In this document: one piece after another, positions 55,921 through 64,000 of the stretch
How the letters are laid out: each line of letters opens with the position of its first letter
Numbering within the stretch: the stretch's first letter is position 1
Assembly: GCF_027595985.1 (NCBI RefSeq)
Contig: NC_073311.1
Location: forward strand, 52,243,292 to 52,307,291
DNA length: 64,000 nucleotides
From: Sorex araneus
Lineage: Eukaryota > Chordata > Mammalia > Eulipotyphla > Soricidae
Direction: 5' to 3'
Notes under the pieces: model-generated
Database searches by the model: none
Told to the model about the DNA's origin: nothing
The model's input: only the letters and a program-made list of their open reading frames with translations
Position numbers and translations under genes: made by a program

Positions 55921-56642
55921 AAAAAAAGTGAATGAACATTAATATCAGGTTTTCCAGTCCTCTTACTCATTTTATGAAGATGAATGGAACACCTTTTCAA
56001 GAGCTATTAAGATAGGTACTATCTCTATCCTTGTGTCTGAAAAATCAAGTTGCTTTTAATTTCAAGGGAAGTGAATAAGAGGTGCTTGAACAATATCAAC
56101 CAGGAAATAACACCTGGAAGGCAACCTAAAGCATCACTCACTTGGAAAGGAAGGGTACACAACCAGAAAACTGAACCAAAGACAGGGCACGGAGATGTGA
56201 GTTCCTAAGCATCACATCAGATGGGGATGACCCAGGTGAGTCCTGAGGGAGGGGCTCTCAAAAGGCACCAATGCAGCTCTATGATAGATAAGAGTGAGAA
56301 AATCATCAGGAAAATAAATTCTCATTAAAAAAAATCAAAGAGAAAATTTCAGGTGCATTTTACCATGGATCAAAATAAAATCTCAAAGGACTTTAACTAA
56401 TTTATGTATGTTTAACATTTGAAATGAGAAGACAAGAAGTGTGAGCTCTGATTCCTGAGAGAGGGTGACAATAGAACTAAGAATGTCTTTGGTAGAGACA
56501 TAAAGACTCTCATATCATTGATAATATCCAAAGTTAATGGAATAAACGGATAAATGAAATGAACCGATAAGAAACTTGACAACAGGGTTTGCTTTTAAAT
56601 TAGTCTATTTTATGAAGCTACTAATTTAGATTAGGCAGGCCA
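55921..56642. other. TAS2R8-like 3' flank (U6)
   Basis: Paralogue of 13441-14231. Confidence 0.55.
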
Positions 56643-57545
56643 TTATTTTCCCCCCTTGTACCTTAATATCCTGACAAATCCTTGTTTCAGCTTGCTATTT
56701 CCAATAATTAAAATAAGGGAGTGGCCAGAGGGGTAGAGAATCATTAAAATCTTTCCAAGCATACAAGCTAATCTTTCTTCTTCTATTAGGTGGCAATAAG
56801 TTACTAAAAGACAAGCCCCATAATATACAAAAAGGAGGAGGAGAAAAGAAGTCACATTTTTCATGGCTGTAATATGGGCTTCTGTGCTGGGGTCTCTCCA
56901 GCCTGTAAAATTGAGTTTCATGTGCTTGGTATGTCTCCACAGAGACAAAATTAACAGGAAAAATGAAATCAATGACACAGTAACTGGGACAAGTGCCAAA
57001 AGGTTAGGGAGAGTTGATGGGTTGAAATATTTAATTTCACTCACATGGAACATTTCAGTGATGTTTCTTTGATGTTCTGAAAATCTGTAACTGCCTTTAT
57101 AATAAATCGGTATTGCTGTCAGAAGGCTGCTCAAGGAGCAAATGGTCAAGCCCACCAGCAAGACCCTGTCAATCCTCCATTTTAGCCAGAGAAAAAGTGG
57201 ACTGGAGAAATTCGCTATCTTCAGTAAATAGAAGACATTGAGGCAGGTGGCAAACCACAAACTTGAGTAGTTGAAGAGTATCCAGAAAGCACTGAGTACT
57301 ATCAATAGTTTAACATCTTTATTAAAATCTGGATAGACTATCTTTATAATGTCACTTACTATTATTCTGATGAGCAAACATATTCTGGAAATAGCCAGAC
57401 TTGTGAGGATGCAGTTAAGTGAGGGGGTTTTATTCTTCTGAATAGAGTCGATCCAGGACATTAGTCCAATGTACCCATTCGCCAACATGCCTATCATAGA
57501 TTCCCCAGCCATAATAATCAAGATGACATCTTCTTTAGTGATCAT
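56643..57545 (-). CDS. TAS2R8: TAS2R8-like bitter taste receptor with shortened TM4 (U6)
   Basis: An open single-exon frame of 300 codons starting MITKEDVILIIMAGESMIGM. TM1-TM3, loop 2 with HQRNITEMF, TM5 LLILSLWRHTKHM and TM7 YPSGHSLILIIGNSKLKQ are as in its sisters. At the start of TM4 it reads WRIDRVLLVGLTI where the others have WRIDRAIYWILPVGL: four residues (12 bp, near 57165) are missing, which shortens the helix and may affect folding. Loop 3 (TYCHLIEEERLACMLG) and the end RILRYKGGK set it, with the U3 pseudogene, apart from the U2/U4/U5 group. It is open but its function is less certain than the others. Confidence 0.9.
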   Translation of the reverse strand: MITKEDVILIIMAGESMIGMLANGYIGLMSWIDSIQKNKTPSLNCILTSLAISRICLLIRIIVSDIIKIVYPDFNKDVKLLIVLSAFWILFNYSSLWFATCLNVFYLLKIANFSSPLFLWLKWRIDRVLLVGLTICSLSSLLTAIPIYYKGSYRFSEHQRNITEMFHVSEIKYFNPSTLPNLLALVPVTVSLISFFLLILSLWRHTKHMKLNFTGWRDPSTEAHITAMKNVTSFLLLLFVYYGACLLVTYCHLIEEERLACMLGKILMILYPSGHSLILIIGNSKLKQGFVRILRYKGGK

Positions 57546-58464
57546 GTTGGTAGCGATGTCCCACTGTCACTGAAGATAGAATAGTACACACACTGTTGGA
57601 GCATGATAAAAATTCCTCAAATCGTGGAATTATTTTTCATTTGTCATTGTTTTTATTTTGATATTTTTCCAGGAATGCCCACCGTGCCTCTGAAATCAGA
57701 TAATTTCTTCATTTATGACAATGATAACAACGGATTCCTTCAAACAGCTTGTCTAACTTTGTAGCTGAGACATATAATAGTTACTACCTTTTAGTCAGTG
57801 AAAACTGAAATGTTGAGTTAAAAACTCCTCTGATGCAAATTTTAAAAGATTGCATTTCATGGATTTGCAATAAACTTCCTGCTGTCATATTCTGCATATT
57901 AGGACCTGTCAAACTATATTTTGAATGCTAAGACTCAAAAAAGCAAGCAAGCCTGTAGTTCATAAAAATTAATAGTATAAATGAAATTTCACTAATTAAA
58001 AGTTATGCATGAGTCAGTTCTTCTCATGGAAATGAATTTTAGTTTAGGTAATGATAAATGCATATGTAGATTGTAGAAGCATTCAGACAACAGTTAGTAA
58101 TTTTTGCTTCCATATAAATGTTATAAATATGAATATTGCTATAAATGGCATAATTATTAACCAAACATGCACATAGCAGTGATTGAGAAGAATTTTTTCC
58201 GGGCAGTTGCTTGTTAGAAGTGAAAGATGCTAAAAACTCAGATACCTTTAGCTTTATTTAATGTGGTAAATGCTGCCCATGACAATTCATTCCTGAAAGA
58301 TCTCTTGAATAGTAAACATTTTGATGTTTAATGGAATGAAATTCCATTTTCAATATTTTAAATTATTCTAGTTACAATCAATTTATAAGATTATAATCTC
58401 ACATTGTACATTGCAGTCATTTCTCAAGATGTGATAATCACATTCAGATAATAGTTTTCTCTAG
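57546..58464. other. TAS2R8-like 5' flank (U6)
   Basis: Paralogue of 21734-22659. Confidence 0.6.
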
Positions 58465-59165
58465 GATTGAGCTTCTGTACGACCCAACAATTTCACTACT
58501 TGGTATCTTCCCCAAGGGATCCAAAACTCTAATCAGAAAAGATATATGTGTCCCTATGTTCATTGCAGCACAACTCACAGTATCACAGTAGCCAAACTAT
58601 GGAAAACCAAGGGTCCAAGAACACATGACTCCATAAAGAATCCATGGTATGTATACACATGGACACAAGGACAGTACTTGCTATGAGAAAAGATGAAGTC
58701 TCGAAATTTGCTTCTACATGGATGGATCTGGAGACTATGACGCTGGGTGACATGATTAAGAAAGAGGAGAGACACAGAATGAACTGTCTCACGTGTGGGA
58801 TATAAAGAGACACAGTAGGAGAATAACAAAGGGCCAAAGCAACAGAAGTTGATAGCAGTCTGTAGAAGGCAGCCTACCATGGTGAGAGGCAGGGCGGATG
58901 GGGGGATACTGTGAGGAAGGCTATAGGGACAATGGAGAAAGGAGGTGGACACTGGTGAAGGGTGTACTGCCACGACATTTGGTATATGATAGTCTAATGT
59001 ATCAGAACCCGTGGTCGAGTCCCCTTATGCATTCAGGACCAAAATTCATTTTGATCCTGAACAGAAAAACTGATGACCCATGACGGATTCATCAGGTCAA
59101 ACAGTGCTAATATAGGAAAAGAGAAATTACTCCATTCAGGGTGAGGGCATGGGGTTGGAATGGAA
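58465..59165 (+). mobile_element. Old L1 3' fragment (U6)
   Basis: Paralogue of 752-1440, including the flanking repeat of 'aatgtggtaaatgct'-type sequence at 58260 and 59180. Confidence 0.73.
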
Positions 59166-59334
59166 AATGCAATCGTTTTATTTAATGTAGTTAATGCTGT
59201 CCATGACAGTGCCTTCCCGAAAGGTCTCTTGAATACTATACATTTTCATGTAAAATAGATGAAATTAATATTGATTAAAGACTAACAGTAAATGAATGAT
59301 TAACAAAAATTAGCAATAATTAACAACAATTCAC

Positions 59335-59795
59335 AATAAAGGATTAACAGATGGAATAGTAAGGCACAAAGGAGAAGTTAAACACAAGCACTGGGAGCTG
59401 GGAGCCCCTGGGGAATCGGGAGTGTCGGGGAAATGCTATAGTGGGTGGGAATGAAGGTTGCAGGGTGATGGGCAATTCATCAACATAAACTCTCTGCCAG
59501 GGAGAATGGCCCACCCAAAGTCAAGTCTGAGCTGATGGTAACTATGGGTGGGGCACAAATGATTCAGCAAATTCTGGTAACTGAGCTATAAATTTGGAGG
59601 AGAATACGCCCTTTCTGGTGCTGACCTTCCCCATCTCTGGAAGGGTGTCTTGGACGCCCTCTCGCCTGGAGGAGACTCCTGGAGGATTGCTCAACAGGGT
59701 GGCACCGCCCAGGCGGTTGGGGCACAGGGCCAGCAGGGACTCCACACTCTAGTCTAACAGCTCTGAAAGCCGTGGTGCCAGAAAGAAAATTCCAA
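59335..59795. repeat. Unclassified GC-richer block (U6)
   Basis: Paralogue of 1600-2085. Confidence 0.5.
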
Positions 59796-59814
59796 TAGTT
59801 TTCTGGCCAGGCAT

Positions 59815-60057
59815 CACTGTATCACTGTCATCGTTGCTCATCGATTTGCTCGAGTGGGCACCAGTAATGTTTCCACTGTGAGACTTGTTGTTACTGTTTT
59901 TGGCATATTGAATATGCCATGGGCAGCTTTCCAGGCTCTGCCATGTGGGCGAGATACTCTCGGTAGCTTGCCAGGCTCTCGACAGGGGTGGAGGAATCGA
60001 ACCCGGGTGGCCACATGCAAGGCAAACGCCCTACCCACTGTTCTATCACTCCAGCCC
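59815..60057 (-). mobile_element. Long-tail SINE, left arm of a fold-back pair
   Basis: Reverse copy running from 'cactgtatcactgtcatcg' (tail) to 'ctatcactccagccca' (head). It is immediately followed by a plus-strand 3' part of the same SINE. Confidence 0.9.
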
Positions 60058-60211
60058 AAGCAAGCTACTGAGAGTATCCTGCCTGCACAGCACGACAGAG
60101 CCTGGCAAGCTACCTGTGGCATATTCAATATGGCAAAAACAGTAACAACAAACCTCACAATGAAGATGTTATTGGTGCCCGCTCGAGCAAATTGATGAAC
60201 AATGATAGTGC
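60058..60211 (+). mobile_element. Partial long-tail SINE, right arm of the fold-back pair
   Basis: Plus-strand body from 'agcaagctactgagagtatc' to 'gatgaacaatgatagtgct'. Flanking copies of gcc(c)aggcat at 59806 and 60213 bracket the pair. Confidence 0.88.
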
Positions 60212-60223
60212 TGCCCAGGCATA

Positions 60224-60563
60224 TTTTTTTTATTTTTTTAAATTTATTGAATCACCATGAGATAGTTACAAGCTTTCATGTTTGGGTTACAATCTCACAA
60301 TGATCAAACAACCCATCCCTCCACCAGTGCACATTCCCCACCACCAATATCCCGGGTAGACCCCCCCTTTCCCACCCTCCCCCTGCCTCTATGGCAGATA
60401 ATATTCCCCATACTCTCTCTCTACTTTTGGACATTATGGCTTGCAACACAGACACTAAGAGGTCATCATGTTTGGTCCATTATCTACTTTCGGCATGCAT
60501 CTCCCATCCCAACTGGTTCCTCCAGCCATCATTTTCTTAGTGATCCCTTCTCTATTCCATCTG
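60224..60563 (-). mobile_element. 5'-truncated L1 3' UTR insertion
   Basis: A 340-bp reverse L1 3' end with poly-T start, flanked by the 12-bp duplication tgcccaggcata (60212-60223 and 60564-60575). The same subfamily as 63342-63674. Confidence 0.92.
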
Positions 60564-60654
60564 TGCCCAGGCATAGTTTTAGAAAATAGGATTAATTTTC
60601 CCCTTACTTTATAATTTTAAGTTTTATTTTCTGTTTTAATTTTTATTTTCATTT

Positions 60655-60822
60655 CCAATCTCCTTTTGCTTTCAGTTCTGGGGCTTTCTCCCAGCTCTGC
60701 TCTCAGGAATCACTTCTGATAGGGCACAAAAGTGGGTTTTCTTATGGGGGTTTTGGGTATCAAACTGGAGTCACCTGGGGGCAATGCAAATGCCCTCCTG
60801 CTCCACTAAATCTTCCTCCTTC
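60655..60822 (-). mobile_element. Old tRNA-derived SINE (U6)
   Basis: Paralogue of 2155-2330. Confidence 0.6.
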
Positions 60823-61649
60823 TCAATTCTACTGTTTAATGGATTTATTTTTGGGATTATTTAGCATACAATAAATTTGAATCTACCTAGAAATTACTTA
60901 GAATACAATAAATTTGAACCTACCCGAAGGCTCCCAAACTTATTCGTTCATCATCTATCCCCCTTAATGAAAATAAAAGTCTCTATGCACTCGCCTGGAA
61001 ATCCAACGTCTCTAAGGAATAAACAGAACATTACTCCAGAGGCTATGCCACACTGGGAAAATATTTGGCTCCCCCAGCAGGCGGTAATGCACATTGAGAA
61101 ACATTGATATGACTAATACAAATCACATAAACTCAGATTCCTCTCATTTAAATAGTTTTGCAATGAAAACAAGAAATATATATATAACATGCAAATATAC
61201 TTTCCCTACTTCTTATTACATGAACAGTGTATAACAGGAAAGCTGTTTTTGACATTTTATTTCCTTTAGCTACATTTCCTTTTCTCATTTATTTCTGGTA
61301 TTTTATAGATAATGACATGTTCAGTAATTAGTAATTTCGGGACATATGATTATCTATAAAATAGATATTAGTAATTTAGTAATTTAGGGACATGTGATTA
61401 TCTATAAAATACCAGAAACAAATGAGAAAAGGAAATGTAGCTAAATGTCAAAAACAGCTGAGTCTAGAAGGAAAGAGAAAACATTGCAAAAATTCTTTGA
61501 GAACTGATACTTAAGGTAGATTTATCTATGAAACACCATTTATCTATAAAACCACCCCACCCTGTCTCTGCAGCAGGGCATTGCCTTTTGTTCTGACCAT
61601 TGGGACTTCCAACCTTCTTGTCGAGGTGACTCTGGTATTAGTATTTTTT
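60823..61649. other. Shared spacer with an inverted duplication (U6)
   Basis: Paralogue of 2331-2954. At 61265-61312 and 61398-61445 two 48-bp arms are reverse complements with one mismatch; other units have only the right arm. A short piece near 61553-61595 resembles the L1 3' UTR. Confidence 0.7.
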
Positions 61650-61820
61650 ATTTGTTTGTTTTGCTTGGGGCCATAGCTGGCTGTGCTCAAGGCTTACTTC
61701 GGACAATTTTTTGAGTAATCACTCCTGCTGGGTTCAGGGCACCATCTGGGATGCTGAGGATTGAATCCAGGCACATGCAAGACGAGTGTCCTATCCATTG
61801 TGCTATCCCTCTGACCCCTG
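61650..61820 (-). mobile_element. Old tRNA-derived SINE (U6)
   Basis: Paralogue of 2955-3125. Confidence 0.72.
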
Positions 61821-61965
61821 GTATATTTATTTCTAATTGCATAAAACTTTTTTTCTGGTTAAACATTCATACTAAAGATTTTATCTACCCACCTTAGGGA
61901 ATTCACATTTCAAGCTAGGCAAAATCCTCCAGAGTTGTCTTAACCCTCTTACTCAGAATCAACCA

Positions 61966-62026
<61 letters not shown>
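61966..62026. repeat. (TTA)n microsatellite
   Basis: About 19 uninterrupted TTA units, positioned at the left (tail) end of a reverse SINE that follows. Confidence 0.95.
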
Positions 62027-62195
62027 TAGACTTTTGGGTCACTTGCTTGACAAACTGAAGGTCACTCCTGGCTCTGCACTAAAGCATCACTCCTGACAGT
62101 GTTTAGAAGACCATACGGGATGCCTGGAATCGAGCCTGGTTGGCCTATTACAACTCAAGCGCCCTATCCTCTGTACTTTCGCCCCATAGAGCCAA
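62027..62195 (-). mobile_element. Old tRNA-derived SINE (U6)
   Basis: Paralogue of 3282-3450. Confidence 0.7.
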
Positions 62196-62334
62196 CAGTT
62201 CTATTTGTTTTCAGATCAGAGGAAATCTGAAGTTTGTGTCCTAAGGAAACAAACCAGCAGATAGGGCAATTTAAAGATTTGCACAATAGACAGGGAAGCT
62301 CTACAGCCTACACCACGAATAGAACAGTTTTCGT

Positions 62335-62640
62335 TTTTTTTAATTAAAAAAATTTTATTAAAGAATCACTGTGATGTACAGTTACAAACTAATGAACTTT
62401 TGTGGTTGCATTTCACTCATACAGTGATCGTTTACCCATCCTTCCACTAGTGCCCATTCACCTCCACCAATGATGCCAGTATCCCTCCCACCACCCCCAC
62501 CCCATCCCCCACCACCCCACCCTGCCTCTGTGGCAGGGCATTCCCCTTTGTTCTCTCTCCTTTGGGGTGTTGTAGTTTGCAATAGAGGTACTGAGTGGCC
62601 ATCATGTTCGGTCTAAGGTCTATAATCCACTTTCAGCTCA
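62335..62640 (-). mobile_element. 5'-truncated L1 3' UTR insertion
   Basis: Reverse L1 3' end ('aagaatcactgtgatgtaca', 'ctgcctctgtggcagggcat', 'caatagaggtactgagtggc'), absent from U1 and U3 at the corresponding place (3437, 24725). Confidence 0.85.
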
Positions 62641-63084
62641 GAACAAACAGTTCTAAAAAGGAGCGGAGAGGATACATAATGATTGAACTTTGGTAGAACC
62701 CAAGTCAACAATTCTTTACAGAATTTATTTCATAAGATTTTTTACATATTTCTTCCTATAATTGGGTTGCAGAAATTCTTTGATTCATTGAATTCAAGGC
62801 CTTTGCCAGTATATGGCAGGGAAAAATGCAGGAGTATTTTTTCATGGGCAATGACAAGAAATGTTTATGTAGGATTTAGATTCATTTTTCCTACAAAAAG
62901 AAAGAACCCTAATAATAGCAATAACATAATAATATTTGATTCAAAGCTAAATAAGACAAAGTATGAACTCAAAGGACGTTTTAGAATAAAGACAGATTTG
63001 TTGACTTTTTATCATAAAATATAAATGAAATCATTGGGGTGAGAAGCTTTGGTTTCTGTCTTCTACTTTGAATTCTGAATTCTT

Positions 63085-63252
63085 ATTTTGGTGGGGGGGT
63101 CACATCCAGTGACGCTCAGGCATTACTTCTGGTTCTGTATCCAGAAATTACTCCTGGAAGTGCTTGGGAGACCTTATGGGATGCTGGAGATTGAACCCAG
63201 GTTGACCTTGTGCAAGATAAACACCCTCCCTGCTGTCCCATAGCTCTGTCCC
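63085..63252 (-). mobile_element. SINE at the 3' end of the TAS2R9 pseudogene (U6)
   Basis: Reverse SINE flanked by the 16-bp duplication tgaattctgaattctt (63069-63084 and 63253-63268). Confidence 0.9.
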
Positions 63253-63838
63253 TGAATTCTGAATTCTTTATGGAATGAAAATTCTCTTCTTTTGTTGAAA
63301 CTATTCCCAACGATTAACACCTTAAGAAAAGCCATCTTCAGGAATAGAGAAGGGATCACTAAGAAAATGATGGCTGGAGGAACCAGTTGGGATGGGAGAT
63401 GCATGCCGAAAGTAGATAATGGACCAAACATGATAACCTCTCAGTGTCAGTGTTGCAAGCTATAATGCCCAAAAGTAGAGATAAAGTATGGGGAATATTA
63501 TCTGCCTTAGAGGCAGGGGGAGGGTGGGACGGTGGGGGTGTCTATCCGGGATATTGGTGGTGGGGAATGTGCACTGGTGGAGGGATAGGTATTTGATCAT
63601 TGTGAGATTGTAACCCAAACATGAAAGCTTGTAACTATCTCACGGTGATTCAATAAAATTAAAAAAAAATTTTAAAAAGCCATCTTCAGTTTGTTGTTCC
63701 CCTTTATCAGGATGAATGAATGAATGGATGGGAAAATGACAGTTACTATGCCACCCAACATCCCACCAATTTTCCCTGAGGAATCAGAAAGCTAGATGTT
63801 ACTACAAGAAAGACTGCATACATCATTAAGAGCAACAT
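63253..63838 (-). pseudogene. TAS2R9: TAS2R9-like pseudogene, C-terminal part (U6)
   Basis: Minus-strand sequence from 63838 gives LLLMMYAVFLVVTSS and FLIPQGKLVG, matching TM6 and loop 3 of TAS2R9 (human recalled as LVMTSSALIPQGKLVLMIG). After a frame break near 63770 it continues GGIVTVIFPSIHSFILIKGN (TM7) and, beyond an L1 insert at 63342-63674, MAFLKVLIVGNSF and the C-terminus to about 63253. A SINE replaces the sequence upstream of 63839 within the window, so TM1-TM5 are not seen. This copy still has the TM6-TM7 region that U1 and U3 lack, so it died independently of their shared deletion. Confidence 0.85.
63342..63674 (+). mobile_element. 5'-truncated L1 3' UTR inside the TAS2R9 pseudogene
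   Basis: A 333-bp plus-strand L1 3' end ('gaatagagaagggatcacta' to 'gtgattcaataaaattaaaa') flanked by aaaagccatcttcag at 63327-63341 and 63675-63689. It interrupts the codons after TM7 and is antisense to the receptor. Confidence 0.94.
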
Positions 63839-64000
63839 GGGGCTGGCGCAATAGCACAGCGGGTAGGGCGTTTGCCTTGCATGCGGCTGACCCGGGTTCG
63901 ATTCCCAGCATCCCATATGGTCCCCTGAGCACTGCCAGGGGTAATTCCTGAGTGCAGAGCCAGGAGTAACCTCTGAGCATCGCCGGTGCGACCCAAAAAG
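63839..64000 (+). mobile_element. Young SINE cut by the window end
   Basis: Nearly consensus SINE: 'gggctggcgcaatagcacag', B-box 'gggttcgattcccagc', 'gagcactgccaggggtaatt', 'gagcatcgccggtgcgaccc'. It lies in the TM6 region of the TAS2R9 pseudogene. Confidence 0.93.

Larger units (their letters stand above)
52491..64000. repeat. Tandem unit U6: intact TAS2R7, open TAS2R8-like, TAS2R9 pseudogene (cut by window end)
   Basis: This is the only unit with an intact TAS2R7. It lacks the SINE-tailed insert and the GA tract found in U2 and U5 between TAS2R7 and TAS2R8, so it is a more diverged or more ancestral copy. It runs into the 3' part of a TAS2R9 pseudogene and a SINE at the window edge. Confidence 0.77.

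Overview
The window is mammalian genomic DNA carrying a tandemly amplified cluster of bitter-taste receptor genes, all on the minus strand. The dense tRNA-derived SINE (RNA polymerase III B box GGTTCGATTCC, then a tail reading like 'gagcactgccaggagtaat') resembles the SOR-type SINEs of shrews. I therefore infer an insectivore, probably a soricid such as Sorex; this rests on recall of the SINE family and was not checked by a search.

Layout: the window is built from about six copies (U1-U6) of an ancestral three-gene module TAS2R7 - TAS2R8 - TAS2R9, the same neighbours and orientation as in the chromosome-12p13 TAS2R cluster of humans. Approximate units: U1 1-9190 (TAS2R8 remnant, TAS2R9 pseudogene); U2 9191-17262 (TAS2R7 pseudogene, intact TAS2R8-like, no TAS2R9); U3 17263-30588 (TAS2R7 deleted, TAS2R8 pseudogene broken by SINE and L1, TAS2R9 pseudogene); U4 30589-40410 (TAS2R7 deleted, intact TAS2R8-like, TAS2R9 deleted at an L1); U5 40411-52490 (TAS2R7 pseudogene, intact TAS2R8-like, TAS2R9 deleted); U6 52491-64000 (intact TAS2R7, open TAS2R8-like with a short TM4, TAS2R9 pseudogene). 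Five single-exon receptor genes have open reading frames: one TAS2R7 and four TAS2R8-like. All visible TAS2R9 copies are dead. U1/U3 and U4/U5 look like the most recent duplicate pairs.

The receptors are seven-transmembrane GPCRs expected to signal through gustducin in taste cells. No protein-coding gene outside the TAS2R family is recognisable. The rest is shared spacer plus layered retroelements: old and young L1 fragments, many SINEs, one solo retroviral LTR, and an ORF-less, polyadenylated retroposon family that joins a GC-rich, promoter-like head (YY1-like CCGCCATATT motif, tandem monomers of about 310-320 bp) directly to an L1-type 3' end. Because the units are paralogous, several insertions have an empty site in a sister unit, which fixes their borders and target-site duplications exactly. 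That ORF-less family and the repeated, independent loss of TAS2R7 and TAS2R9 around a retained TAS2R8 are the most interesting signals.
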